Part shown: positions 7,799 to 19,830 of the stretch, in pieces | Layout of the letters: every line of letters begins with the position of its first letter | How positions within the stretch are numbered: the stretch's first letter is position 1 | NCBI GenBank assembly: GCA_905210995.1 | Contig: CAJLZE010000004.1 | Coordinates: forward strand, 1-54,203 | DNA: 54,203 nt | From: an uncultured Anaerotruncus sp. | Lineage (GTDB): Bacteria; Bacillota; Clostridia; Oscillospirales; CAG-272 | Direction: 5' to 3' | Made by a program: the position numbers and the translations under genes | Notes under the pieces: model-generated | The model's database searches: none | The model's input: only the letters and a program-made list of their open reading frames with translations | What the model was told of the DNA's origin: nothing

Positions 7799-9193
7799 TT
7801 ACTGATAGTTCTTATTCCATGCGCGGACCTTATAAAATCCGCCGTCGGTCGATTTTACGCTTATGTACAGGTAGCTTCCGCCGTCTGCCGCGTAAAAATC
7901 AAGGTCGCGTCCCGTCCACGTCTTAAAGCCGCCGTCGGGAGTGATGAGGACCACGCTGCCGTCCTCGAAATTGCCGATGCCCTTTACGTTTTTGCGCTGT
8001 ATCTTTGACGCCCCGGGGTAATCGGTAAGGAATTTTTTCTGCGATTTCGAGTACACATAAACTGCCGAGCCGGTAGTGACCCACATCCGATCCGTATTGC
8101 CGTAATACGGCTGAAGGTCGTGCGCCCAGTCGCTCGGGATGACGGCGCGCAGGTCGCGGCGCTCGGTCACGGTGATCTTTCCGCCGTCGAGCGTCACCTC
8201 GTATGCCGTCAGCACCGTTCTGCCGACAGCCCAGAGCACGCCTGCTGCGGGATCCCACAGAAGCCCGTGCGAATCCTCAAGCTTTTCGGCAACATATGTC
8301 TTGCCGTTGCCCGCCGCGTCGAAAAAGCGTATCTCGCCGCCGGTGGACGCCGCCACGGCTATGACACCGCAGGGGATAAGCTCGCACGCGTGGGGGTTGG
8401 AGGCGGTGAGATCGGTGCGCCACAGCTCTTCCTTTTTGTCGTCAAAGGATACCATGCTTGCCGAGTTGCCGCCGTATGCGGCAAGAACGACCTCGCGCCC
8501 GTTGTACTCGCGCAGGCGCGTGTCGGCTATGTTATAGTATTCGTATTTGCGGCTCCATATCGAATCTGCGACCGAAACGCTGCCGCCCGCAAGATCGCAC
8601 ACGCGCACGGTAGAGTTCTTCTGGTCGGTAAGACCGACAAGATAGCGCGTCTCGGAGGTCCCGGAGAGCGCAAGCCCGGCGAGGTCGAGCATAAGCCCGC
8701 CGTCGGTCTTTTCGGCACCCGAGAGAGCGCCGAGAAAAGCATTCACCGCCGCTCCCGTCGCAAAGTCGGAGCCGCCGGATATCACTATCTTTTTGCCCGC
8801 GGTGCTGACGCGCCACTCGTTTTTGCCGAGCCCCTCCGCACCCTTTTCCGATTCGGGGCGGTTGGTGCTGCCGATGAGTATCTCGGGCAGAGCCGCAACG
8901 CGCTCCGACGTGTAGTCACCCTCGGTGAGCCAGTCGTCGGATATCGCCGGTTCGACGCCGAAGCGGTCTTTTATTTCGTTCCGCATATTGCGCGCGGCGT
9001 TCGTGACATATGCCGACGAGCGTTCGCCGCGCACGATCGTGTATGATGCAAGATCAACGCGCGTGTCTGGCAGGTCGCCGGCGGGAGCGTCGGAGGTCCC
9101 CGTGCCGTCGCCCTTGCCGCCGCAGGCGGCAAGGGGCAATATCAGCAGGGCGAGCGCCGTCAGCGCGGCAATTATGCGCTTTTTCAGGCTCAT
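7799..9193 (-). CDS. Lipoprotein with beta-propeller-like C-terminal half, unknown function
   Basis: 464-residue surface lipoprotein. The signal peptide MSLKKRIIAALTAL has a lipobox LPLAAC at about residues 20-25. The first half (about 50-185) alternates helix and strand with a NAARNMRNEIKDRFG segment, resembling the non-catalytic N-terminal domain found before some glycoside hydrolases. The second half is strand-rich with repeated Trp/Tyr and acidic turns (for example WDPAAGVLWAVGR), as in a beta-propeller of the DUF6528 kind. The start at 9193 overlaps the stop of the preceding isomerase-like gene (ATGA), indicating translational coupling. A role in binding or sensing a carbohydrate at the surface is inference. 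Confidence 0.7.
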   Translation of the reverse strand: MSLKKRIIAALTALALLILPLAACGGKGDGTGTSDAPAGDLPDTRVDLASYTIVRGERSSAYVTNAARNMRNEIKDRFGVEPAISDDWLTEGDYTSERVAALPEILIGSTNRPESEKGAEGLGKNEWRVSTAGKKIVISGGSDFATGAAVNAFLGALSGAEKTDGGLMLDLAGLALSGTSETRYLVGLTDQKNSTVRVCDLAGGSVSVADSIWSRKYEYYNIADTRLREYNGREVVLAAYGGNSASMVSFDDKKEELWRTDLTASNPHACELIPCGVIAVAASTGGEIRFFDAAGNGKTYVAEKLEDSHGLLWDPAAGVLWAVGRTVLTAYEVTLDGGKITVTERRDLRAVIPSDWAHDLQPYYGNTDRMWVTTGSAVYVYSKSQKKFLTDYPGASKIQRKNVKGIGNFEDGSVVLITPDGGFKTWTGRDLDFYAADGGSYLYISVKSTDGGFYKVRAWNKNYQ

Positions 9194-10005
9194 ACGCCTA
9201 TTGATCTGAGATATTCGCGGCTCTTGGCAGCGCACTCCATCGGCGCAAGACCCATGGAGGGCTGATCCTGCTCAACGATGAGCCATTCGGTGCCCGATTC
9301 CTCGGCTGCTTTTATGATCTCGGGGAAGTTCTGCAGACCTGCGCCGACGGGGCGGAATTCAAAGCCCGAGGGGCGCTTGGGAGCCTTGCGGTCGATGCCG
9401 ATAAGCTCGTACATATCGTCGCTCTTTTCGCCGAAGAAGTCCTTGAGGTGGACGACGGGGGCGCGTCCGGCATACTTTCTTATGTAAGCCGAGGGATCCT
9501 CTCCGCCTACGTTGACCCAGCAGGTGTCAAGCTCGGTCTTGAGGAGGTCGGCGGGGACGGTATCATAAAGGATATCGAGGGCGTATTTGCCGTCGAGCTT
9601 CATGAATTCGAAGTCGTGGTTGTGATAGAGCATCTGTATGCCGAGCTTCTTTGCAGCCTGCGCGAGAATGCCTATAAAGGACACAACATAGTCAAAGTTG
9701 GGTGTGCCGGGGCGGTGCTCCGGGACAAGATAAGGGACAGCCACGTATTTGCATCCGATCTCGGCGTACTGCGAAAGAACGCCCCACGGGTCCTTGAGCA
9801 TATCTACAAATGGAACGTGAGCAGAGATGGGGTTGAGGCCCAGCTCGGCGCAGAGGTCGCGGACCTCAGCTGCGGAGTGACCGTAAAGTCCCGCAAATTC
9901 AACGCCGTCGTAGCCCATATCGCGCAGCTTGGTAAGAGTGCCGCGAAGGTCAGCCTCGGCATCCTTGCGGACGGAATAAACCTGGATTCCAACAGGAAGT
10001 GACAT
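9190..10005 (-). CDS. Sugar phosphate isomerase/epimerase-like TIM-barrel protein
   Basis: 271-residue cytoplasmic TIM-barrel of the AP-endonuclease-2/xylose-isomerase-like family. Metal-ligand motifs are visible: VEFAGLYG, MLYHNHDFEF (about 140), TELDTCWVN (about 170), VVHLKDF (about 205) and IVEQDQP near the C-terminus. Such proteins isomerise, epimerise or dehydrate keto-sugars and inositols and often sit beside Gfo/Idh/MocA oxidoreductases, as here. It is the first gene of the operon, preceded by AAAGGA and a consensus promoter. The exact reaction is unknown. Confidence 0.87.
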   Translation of the reverse strand: MSLPVGIQVYSVRKDAEADLRGTLTKLRDMGYDGVEFAGLYGHSAAEVRDLCAELGLNPISAHVPFVDMLKDPWGVLSQYAEIGCKYVAVPYLVPEHRPGTPNFDYVVSFIGILAQAAKKLGIQMLYHNHDFEFMKLDGKYALDILYDTVPADLLKTELDTCWVNVGGEDPSAYIRKYAGRAPVVHLKDFFGEKSDDMYELIGIDRKAPKRPSGFEFRPVGAGLQNFPEIIKAAEESGTEWLIVEQDQPSMGLAPMECAAKSREYLRSIGV

Positions 10006-10078
10006 TTTGATTTACCGATCCTTTCGCTCGGCGACGGGCACAGTGCGCGTCCGCGCCGATCTTTAATGATGTAATTAT

Positions 10079-10107
10079 ATTATAAGACAATTAATGCGGA
10101 TTTTCAA
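10079..10107 (-). promoter_or_regulatory. Promoter for isomerase-lipoprotein-oxidoreductase operon
   Basis: Read on the minus strand: TTGAAA (10102-10107) and TATAAT (10079-10084) with a 17-base spacer, about 75 bases before the start codon at 10005. Confidence 0.75.
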
Positions 10108-10142
10108 GACATTTTTAGTGAAAAGGGGGACAAAAATTGATA

Positions 10143-10181
10143 TGCGGATGAAAACTTTGTGCAAAAAATCATACATCCGCA
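10143..10181. repeat. Inverted repeat TGCGGATG / CATCCGCA
   Basis: An 8-bp perfect inverted repeat separated by 23 AT-rich bases, in the non-coding stretch between the isomerase promoter and the MITE-like element. It could be a weak terminator or part of the mobile repeat; no function can be assigned. Confidence 0.35.
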
Positions 10182-10247
10182 ATTTTATATCCCGCTGCAC
10201 AGGGCGAATAAATCCGAAAAGTCATATCTCACTGCACGTCCATAGCC

Positions 10248-10326
10248 GTAGGGGAGGGGCTCTGCTCCTCCCGCCGTTGAAGTCCGCTCAAACTTCATTG
10301 ACGGGAGGGGTAAACCCCTCCCCTAC
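10248..10326. repeat. MITE-like palindromic intergenic element
   Basis: A 79-base element bounded by a perfect 12-bp terminal inverted repeat (GTAGGGGAGGGG at 10248-10259 and CCCCTCCCCTAC at 10315-10326). A second nested inverted repeat lies inside (CCTCCCG...TTGAAGT against ACTTCA...CGGGAGG). It contains no gene. The stretch 10006-10379 holds only this element, the minus-strand promoter and the short inverted repeat at 10143. Elements of this look are common between genes of gut Clostridia (recalled, not searched). Confidence 0.65.
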
Positions 10327-10379
10327 ATTGTTAAGTTATATTTACGTGATGGATAAGGCTCCGGCAGTGCCTGTGCGCA

Positions 10380-11147
10380 TCAGACCTCAAACACGTCGTT
10401 GTCTCTTGCGAGGCATATGGGCTTTCCGGTGACTTCTGCCTGGAACTTCACCTCAAGCGCGGGCGGGTTCGTTTTCTGGTCCGAATAATGGTTGATGAAA
10501 ATGCGCTTTGCGGGGCATGCGTTGAGCCGCGGTATGATAACGTCGGGTCTGAAATGCACGCACTCGCACACGAGCACGTTGCACGGCTCGTCGAGAATGA
10601 TCTGCGGGAAGTCGGCTGCGTCCCCCTGGTGCAGGTCGCCGGTAAAGACGACGCGCTTGCCGCGGTCCTCTCCCGCACCCTCTCCGGTGCAGTCGATGAC
10701 GAATGCATATGAGGGGTGAGCACCGTTCATGTGGTTCGTGGGTATCGCACGCACGGTCACGGTGTCATCCGAATATACCTCGCCCGCACCGTAGACGTGC
10801 ATTCTCACGCGGTCGTCGGCTGTGCTGTCGAGGGATGCGCGTATCATAAGATGCAGCGCGTCGATGCATATCTGCTCGGGCAGATAGATGTCGTAGTTTG
10901 CATTCTTGTAAAACCATGTCGTCAGGTTAACGAGCATGGGCAGCCCAAAGGTGTGGTCGCTGTGGCGGTGGGTGATGAATACCGCGCTGAGGCTGTCAAC
11001 GGGAACGCCGAGCGTGCGCATGATATCGACAACGGGTGCGCCCGCGTCGATGAGGTAGCGCTTGCCGCCCACCTCAACCAGCGTTGCCGAGCAGTGGCGG
11101 TCGGGCGAGGGAACGCCGTGTCCGGTGCCGAGAAATGTAATTTTCAT
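10380..11147 (-). CDS. Metallo-beta-lactamase-fold hydrolase (RNase Z-like)
   Basis: 255-residue cytoplasmic MBL-fold protein with N-terminal FLGTGHGVPSPDRHCSATL typical of the RNase Z/ElaC branch. The zinc-binding motif THRHSDHTFGLP lies at about 59-70, and later ligands include Asp in VVFTGDLHQGD and His in IFINHYSDQK. It lacks the full exosite arm of true RNase Z, so it may act on another phosphodiester or an unknown substrate. It is monocistronic and divergent from nifJ, with an AAAGGA site 12 bases before ATG. Confidence 0.85.
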   Translation of the reverse strand: MKITFLGTGHGVPSPDRHCSATLVEVGGKRYLIDAGAPVVDIMRTLGVPVDSLSAVFITHRHSDHTFGLPMLVNLTTWFYKNANYDIYLPEQICIDALHLMIRASLDSTADDRVRMHVYGAGEVYSDDTVTVRAIPTNHMNGAHPSYAFVIDCTGEGAGEDRGKRVVFTGDLHQGDAADFPQIILDEPCNVLVCECVHFRPDVIIPRLNACPAKRIFINHYSDQKTNPPALEVKFQAEVTGKPICLARDNDVFEV

Positions 11148-11212
11148 GATATTTATGTCCTTTCATTCGGATCGGGATGTTTTTTCTGCTTTCGGTCATC
11201 CGAACCATGTAA

Positions 11213-11241
11213 AGTATACTACACATCGGCGTATATGTCAA
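11213..11241 (-). promoter_or_regulatory. Promoter for MBL-fold hydrolase gene
   Basis: On the minus strand, TTGACA (11236-11241) and TATACT (11213-11218) with a 17-base spacer, about 65 bases before the start codon at 11147. Confidence 0.75.
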
Positions 11242-11341
11242 GCCCGAGAGAGGTCTTGCGGGCAGGGATACCGGCGCGCGGCGACAGGAAAAATAACGCC
11301 ATGCCGTCAGATATTTATACGACAAATTTCAGGCTAAACCC

Positions 11342-11370
11342 TTTACTTTTCGTGTGAAAAGCTGTATAAT
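11342..11370 (+). promoter_or_regulatory. Promoter for nifJ
   Basis: TTTACT (11342-11347) and TATAAT (11365-11370) with a 17-base spacer. It lies 54 bases before the start codon, divergent from the MBL gene promoter. Confidence 0.75.
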
Positions 11371-11424
11371 ATATTTTGAGTCATTCTGACAAATTTAAAT
11401 TTTAAATATATGGAGGAAAAGCAA

Positions 11425-15219
<3,795 letters not shown>

Positions 15220-15262
15220 GGTATCGGGATCGGATATTTAAGATCCTGAAGTACGGTCATCC

Positions 15263-15293
15263 GTGCCGGGGCGCACCCCTGTGCGCCCGGCAC
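15263..15293 (+). terminator. Hairpin downstream of nifJ
   Basis: GTGCCGGGGCGCAC pairs with GTGCGCCCGGCAC around a CCCT loop, with one bulged base. No T-tract follows, so it may be a 3' stabilising hairpin rather than a classical terminator. Confidence 0.5.
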
Positions 15294-15321
15294 GGGTGAG
15301 GAACGGGATCTGCCGTAAACG

Positions 15322-15355
15322 AAAAAACGGTTGCCGCACTTTATGTGCGGCAGCC
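15322..15355 (-). terminator. Terminator of the ABC transporter operon, overlapping the stop codon
   Basis: On the minus strand GGCTGCCGCAC pairs with GTGCGGCAACC across a 5-base loop (ATAAA), followed by CGTTTTTT. The left arm carries the last codons of the ATPase gene and the loop holds its stop codon. Confidence 0.8.
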
Positions 15356-15982
15356 ACGCTTTTCAATGGTATATTTCCCTGCGGGGATCGAGGTGAATGT
15401 CAGAATTTCGTCGGCGAACGCCGCTGCGAGTTCTGCGGAGTGTATCACGGCAACGGATGCCGCGTCGGCGGTGCGGCGCTTTATAAGCTCCGCGCACATG
15501 AATGCCGTGTCACGGTCGAGCGACGCAAACGGCTCGTCGAAAAGGTAGAGGTCGGCTTTTACCGCAAGAGCACGGACGATCGAAACGCGGGTCTGCATAC
15601 CGCCGGAAAGCTCGACGGGGAGCTTGTCCTCGTGCCCGCCGAGTCCTGCCTCGCGCAGCAGCGCACGTGCGGCGTCAAGCCCTTCACGGCGATCACCGGT
15701 GACGAGATTGACGTTCTCTGCCGCCGTGAGCCACGGCAGCAGTGTCGGCTCCTGAAATGACACCGATATCACCGGCGGTCGGTCGCTGCCGGTGAACGAA
15801 AGCGTACCGTCATAGTCGCGGTCAAGTCCCGCAATGATTGAGATGAGAGTGGATTTGCCGCAGCCCGAAGGACCGCACAGCGCAAGACGACGTCCCGGAG
15901 AGGCATCAAATGCATACGAAAAGCCGTCAACGGCGAGCTTTGAGCCGTATTTTTTTGTGAGAGATGAAAATTCAAGCTTCAC
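15341..15982 (-). CDS. ABC transporter ATP-binding protein (SsuB/TauB type)
   Basis: 213-residue ATPase subunit of a small-molecule importer. Walker A is GPSGCGKST (about residue 37), the ABC signature is LSGGMQTR (about 127) and Walker B is LYLFDEPFAS (about 150). The H-loop His appears in VAVIHSAELAAA. It is about 30 residues shorter than typical SsuB/TauB because the C-terminal tail is minimal. Its start overlaps the end of the permease gene. Together with that permease and the substrate-binding protein it forms a complete nitrate/sulfonate/taurine-type importer; the substrate is not known. Confidence 0.9.
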   Translation of the reverse strand: MKLEFSSLTKKYGSKLAVDGFSYAFDASPGRRLALCGPSGCGKSTLISIIAGLDRDYDGTLSFTGSDRPPVISVSFQEPTLLPWLTAAENVNLVTGDRREGLDAARALLREAGLGGHEDKLPVELSGGMQTRVSIVRALAVKADLYLFDEPFASLDRDTAFMCAELIKRRTADAASVAVIHSAELAAAFADEILTFTSIPAGKYTIEKRGCRT

Positions 15983-16793
15983 TTTTTTCGCTCTCTCCTT
16001 TCCGTGTTTTCATCCGGTGCGAGGCGGCGACGTCGATAAGCTTGCCGAACGCAAGCTCTATCAGAAGGCTCATGATTATTATCACGAGCGTCCATGCAAA
16101 CAGATCGGTGGTCTCAAAGTAGACCTTTGATTGGTAGAGCATGGCCCCTATCGAATATTTCGGCGCCGCTATGACTTCGGCGGCTATTCCGGCTTTCCAT
16201 GCAAGCCCCAGCGATGCTTTGACGGAGGTCACAAAGTACGGATATGCGGTCGGGATGTAGATCCTGCGTATCCGCTTGGCGGGCGAAAGCCCGAAAACGT
16301 CGCAAAGGCGCAGGTGCGCGGGATCGACGCTGCGTATCCCGGCTCTGACGTTCGTGAATATGAGCGGATATACCATGAGGAACGAAATGAATGCCGGAAG
16401 CACCGATGTGCCGAGCCAAACGAGCGCCAGAATGATGAACGACGCGACGGGCGTGGATTTTATCACCGTCATAAAGGGGAATACAAGTCTGTCTGCCGCA
16501 CGCAGCGCGCAGCAGAGAGCCGCCGTGAGGATGCCCGCGACGACGGCGGCGATTATACCGACGGAGACGCGGAGGAGCGATGCTGCGGCGCATAAGAAAA
16601 GGTCGGAGCTTGCCGCAAGTTCCGCAAGGCGTACAAGTGTTTCATATGGCGACGGAAGCAGCAGGCTGTTGCCCACAAGCGCCGATGCTGCCCACCATAC
16701 GCCGATCCAGAATGCGGCAACGCCGAGCGCCGACGCCGCGCGAAGAATGCGCGGCGCCCGGCGCCCGGTGTTTTCTTTTTTATTCCGCCTCAT
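15972..16793 (-). CDS. ABC transporter permease (SsuC/TauC type)
   Basis: 273-residue inner-membrane protein with about six hydrophobic segments, the first near residues 20-45. The cytoplasmic EAA-like coupling loop is in GIAAEVIAAPKYSIGAMLYQS (about 195-215). It belongs to the BPD_transp_1 family that partners SsuB/TauB ATPases and NMT1-like binding proteins. It overlaps the ATPase gene by about 10 bases and touches the stop of the binding-protein gene, so the three are translationally coupled. Confidence 0.9.
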   Translation of the reverse strand: MRRNKKENTGRRAPRILRAASALGVAAFWIGVWWAASALVGNSLLLPSPYETLVRLAELAASSDLFLCAAASLLRVSVGIIAAVVAGILTAALCCALRAADRLVFPFMTVIKSTPVASFIILALVWLGTSVLPAFISFLMVYPLIFTNVRAGIRSVDPAHLRLCDVFGLSPAKRIRRIYIPTAYPYFVTSVKASLGLAWKAGIAAEVIAAPKYSIGAMLYQSKVYFETTDLFAWTLVIIIMSLLIELAFGKLIDVAASHRMKTRKGESEKSEA

Positions 16794-17770
16794 TATTTAA
16801 TGGGGGCGGTCGCGGCATCGTCGGGCAGCTTGCCGCCTACTGATTTGGGATTAAGTTTAAAGAGAGCATCCCAGAAGCCGTTCAGAGCGGTGCGCATATC
16901 CTCACCGTCGAGGTATGTGATGTTGCATCTCGGCAGCGCCGCCTGTGCTGCTGCGGCATTTCCGGCAAGACCCGCCTCGGCGATCATCGCGGCTGCTTCC
17001 TCGGGGTTCGAGTTGACGAGATCGACCGATTTTTTGTATTCATCGAGGAATTTTTTTACAAGAGCCGTGTGCTCTTTGAGGAAATCCTCACGAACGATTA
17101 TGCAGCCCTGGACCAGCGGTGCAGAGGTCTGCTTTTTCCATTCTTCGGTGAAGTCGAGAGCCACGCGAAGGGTAGGCTTTTTCGAGGTTATGGCTGTGAC
17201 CTTGGGCTCGGGGAGCACGCCGAGCGACGCTTTGCCGCTTGCAAGAGCTGTTGCAAGCTCGTCGGGGGAGGAATACGTGTAGTCAAAGGTAACGTCGGCA
17301 ACGCCGGCACCCTCTACAAGCGCGCGGAGGACAAATTCGGGGTTCGATCCCTGACCGGGGAGGTAAACCGTCTTGCCCGCAAGGTCGCCGAGGCTCTTCA
17401 CTGTTTCGCCGTCCTCTATGAGATAGAGCACGCCGAGAGTGTTGACGGCAAGCACGCGGATGTTGCCCTCGGTCTTATTGTAGAGCACTGCGGCAAGGTT
17501 GGTGGGCACTGCGGCAATGTCCGCATCGCCGTTGATGATAAGGGGGCTTACAAGATCGGCTGCCGTATAGGTGTCGATCTTGGCGTTGAGGTCGGATTCA
17601 CCCGATTTTATGCGGGAAATGAGGGGAGCGGCGCCCCAACCCGTAGTGCCGTTGAGAACGGCGACGCGAAGCTGTGTGTCGTCCTTTTTTGCGCAGGAGA
17701 CAAGACCTACACAGGCTGCAAGCATGACTGCGGCAAGCAGGAGCGCTGCCGCTGAGAGAGTTTTTTTCAT
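16793..17770 (-). CDS. ABC transporter substrate-binding lipoprotein (NMT1/SsuA-like)
   Basis: 325-residue extracytoplasmic ligand-binding protein. The signal peptide ends in a lipobox with two candidate cysteines (MLAAC at about 20, LVSC at about 26). The mature part has the two-lobe periplasmic-binding fold of the NMT1/ThiY/SsuA group: RVAVLNGTTGWGAAPL, GDADIAAVPTNLAAVLY, GKTVYLPGQGSNPEFVLRA and FLKEHTALVKKFLDEYKKS. The family binds sulfonates, nitrate, aromatic acids or pyrimidine precursors; the ligand is not deducible. It is the first gene of the transporter operon, just downstream of a Crp/Fnr-type regulator. Confidence 0.88.
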   Translation of the reverse strand: MKKTLSAAALLLAAVMLAACVGLVSCAKKDDTQLRVAVLNGTTGWGAAPLISRIKSGESDLNAKIDTYTAADLVSPLIINGDADIAAVPTNLAAVLYNKTEGNIRVLAVNTLGVLYLIEDGETVKSLGDLAGKTVYLPGQGSNPEFVLRALVEGAGVADVTFDYTYSSPDELATALASGKASLGVLPEPKVTAITSKKPTLRVALDFTEEWKKQTSAPLVQGCIIVREDFLKEHTALVKKFLDEYKKSVDLVNSNPEEAAAMIAEAGLAGNAAAAQAALPRCNITYLDGEDMRTALNGFWDALFKLNPKSVGGKLPDDAATAPIK

Positions 17771-17845
17771 GGTGTTGTAATCCCTTCTTTTTATTATTAT
17801 TGTATTATTATTGTATTGTGTTTTTTGATTCGTGCCGGTCGGCTG
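17771..17845. other. AT-rich spacer with short direct repeats
   Basis: Between the regulator and the binding-protein gene, the 11-base unit TATTATTATTG occurs twice in direct tandem, followed by TATTG. It could hold the binding-protein promoter or a regulator site, but no convincing -35/-10 pair was found. Confidence 0.4.
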
Positions 17846-18565
17846 TCATGCGTCCAGCATTGCCTCGAGAAGAGCGGGGAACACGGTCATATCATACCCG
17901 CTGCCGCGTTTTATGGCTCCGGACGCCTCGAGCGAGTCGAGCGCGCGGTAAAGCGACGCTCTGCCGACGTCGATGAGATGCGAAAGCTCGGTGTAGTTTG
18001 ACGCAAGCGTGATGCGTACGCTGCCGTCGGACTCACGCGGCAGACCGTCGGAGAGTGAGAGCAGGTGCACGGCAAGCCGCCTCTCTGCGCTGCCGCCCGT
18101 AACGCAGGCGATCTTGCGGTTGAGAAAGAGCACGCGTCCCGACATGAATTCAAGATAGCTGTCGAGCAGCGCCGCGTCTTCGTGCAGCATGGCACGGACA
18201 GCCTCGCGCGGGAGCTTCAGCACGGTGCAGTCGCCGCCCGCAACGATACGCGTGGGCGGGGCTGCCGCGGCAAAGAGCGCCGCGACGCCGTATATTCCTC
18301 CGACACTGAGAAAGCGCATGAGCACTCTGCGGCTGCTGTCGCCGGAATAGACCGACGCGCTGCCGGTGCGGATTATGCCTATCCCGCGGTCGGAGGCACG
18401 GTCGGACGGAGACAATATAAGCTCGCCCTCGTCGTATGCGGTCACGACCGTGCTGTTTTTCATGTGCTTTTCAAAGCAGGCGCGTGACGCATTGCGGAAT
18501 ATGGCGCACCTTTCGGATATGAATTCAAAGGCTTTCGCCGGCTCGCATATTTCTGATCTCGGCAT
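17846..18565 (-). CDS. Crp/Fnr-family transcriptional regulator
   Basis: 239-residue regulator. The N-terminal cyclic-nucleotide-binding-like beta-roll (about 30-140) is followed by the dimer helix and a C-terminal winged helix-turn-helix (NYTELSHLIDVGRASLYRALDSLEASGAI, about 190-220). No cysteine cluster for an Fe-S sensor is evident at the N-terminus, although isolated Cys residues occur (EICEP, ERCAIF, RACFEK). It has its own consensus promoter and lies immediately upstream of the ABC transporter operon on the same strand, which makes that operon the likely target (inference). The effector is unknown. GAAAGGTG lies 9 bases before the ATG. Confidence 0.88.
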   Translation of the reverse strand: MPRSEICEPAKAFEFISERCAIFRNASRACFEKHMKNSTVVTAYDEGELILSPSDRASDRGIGIIRTGSASVYSGDSSRRVLMRFLSVGGIYGVAALFAAAAPPTRIVAGGDCTVLKLPREAVRAMLHEDAALLDSYLEFMSGRVLFLNRKIACVTGGSAERRLAVHLLSLSDGLPRESDGSVRITLASNYTELSHLIDVGRASLYRALDSLEASGAIKRGSGYDMTVFPALLEAMLDA

Positions 18566-18606
18566 TGATGCTGCACCTTTCGTGTCTCATTTGATACATC
18601 ATGTTG

Positions 18607-18635
18607 ATTATATCACAAAAAATATGCTTTGTCAA
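18607..18635 (-). promoter_or_regulatory. Promoter for Crp/Fnr-family regulator
   Basis: On the minus strand TTGACA (18630-18635) and TATAAT (18607-18612) with a 17-base spacer. The leader to the start at 18565 is about 35 bases. The rest of the 18566-18871 gap is AT-rich with no further gene; no clear plus-strand promoter was found. Confidence 0.8.
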
Positions 18636-18871
18636 CCGTAATAATTCGGGCCCGGGACGTGAAATGTTGTAAATAAAGTGTAAAAAACGCGAAAATATTA
18701 TGTACAAAAGCGGCGTTAAGTAATATAATAATACAATATGGGTCTGTATGTCCTGCGGAAGCTTTCGCGGTCATGAACGACCCGCAAACCGAAAAAATAC
18801 GATCGCTCCCGTTGACCGCGCGCGGAGATCCGCCGTCGGGCTTCGGGAACAGGAAAGGTACGGTATTCGAC

Positions 18872-19792
18872 ATGACACTTGTTATACTTGCAGCCGGTAT
18901 GGGCTCGCGCTACGGCGGAATGAAGCAGATCGATCCGATCGGTCCCGGCGGAGAGTTCATAATAGACTACTCATGCTTTGACGCCGCGCGCGCCGGGTTT
19001 GACCGTGTGGTATTCGTTATAAAGCGCGAGAATCTCGAAGCCTTCCGTTCGACGGTCGGCGCACGCGTGGAAAAATACATAAAGACAGAGTTCGTATTTC
19101 AGGATATGAACGACCTCCCCGAGGGATATGAAGTTCCCGAGGGACGCAAAAAACCGTGGGGCACGGCGCACGCTCTGCTTGCCGCACGCAACACGGTCGA
19201 TGACTGCTTTGCGGTCATAAATGCCGATGATTTTTACGGCAGAGAAACATTTGCGATAATGGCGGAGCACCTGAGAGCTGCCGAGGCGCGCTCCTGCCGC
19301 ACACCCGGCGGCAGATACGACTGCTGCATGGTTGGCTTTCGCCTCGGCAACACGCTGACCGAAAACGGCACCGTCTCGCGCGGTATATGCCATGTTGAGG
19401 ACGGCAGGCTCACCGATGTTACCGAGCGCGCCGCGATACGCCGTTCGGCAGACGGCTCATGCGCCGAATACGAGGAGAACGGTGTTTGGACACCGCTCCC
19501 GCTCGATGCGGTGGCTTCGATGAACTGCTTCGGGCTTACACCGTCGGTGTTCGGGTACATATCCGCAGGGTTTGCGGAATTCCTCTCGGATCTTCCCGAT
19601 CCGATGAAATCGGAGTATTATCTGCCTTTTGCTCTTGACAGACTCGCAAAAAATGGTATAATTGATATTGCTGTCGAAAGGACTCCCGCAAAGTGGTACG
19701 GCGTGACTTACGCCGCCGACAAGGAGCCCGTAAAGGCAAGCATACGCGCACTCATCGCTGCAGGGGAGTACCCAGAACCGCTCGCGCTCTGA
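18872..19792 (+). CDS. Sugar-1-phosphate nucleotidyltransferase-like protein
   Basis: 306-residue cytoplasmic NTP-transferase. The N-terminal signature LAAGMGSRYGGMKQ and the sugar-phosphate-binding segments KPWGTAHALLAAR and FAVINADDFYG are those of enzymes that make UDP- or dTDP-sugars from sugar-1-phosphates. It is followed by an N-acetylhexosamine 1-kinase-like gene, galE and galM, so it may activate the sugar-1-phosphate made by that kinase (inference). The ATG at 18872 was chosen because the signature starts there and GGAAAGG lies 13 bases upstream; the frame remains open to an ATG at 18773 but that extension is not family-like. Confidence 0.85.
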   Translation: MTLVILAAGMGSRYGGMKQIDPIGPGGEFIIDYSCFDAARAGFDRVVFVIKRENLEAFRSTVGARVEKYIKTEFVFQDMNDLPEGYEVPEGRKKPWGTAHALLAARNTVDDCFAVINADDFYGRETFAIMAEHLRAAEARSCRTPGGRYDCCMVGFRLGNTLTENGTVSRGICHVEDGRLTDVTERAAIRRSADGSCAEYEENGVWTPLPLDAVASMNCFGLTPSVFGYISAGFAEFLSDLPDPMKSEYYLPFALDRLAKNGIIDIAVERTPAKWYGVTYAADKEPVKASIRALIAAGEYPEPLAL

Positions 19793-19830
19793 GGCACCAG
19801 TGATCCGTTACTCAGGAGATACGAAAGCTT

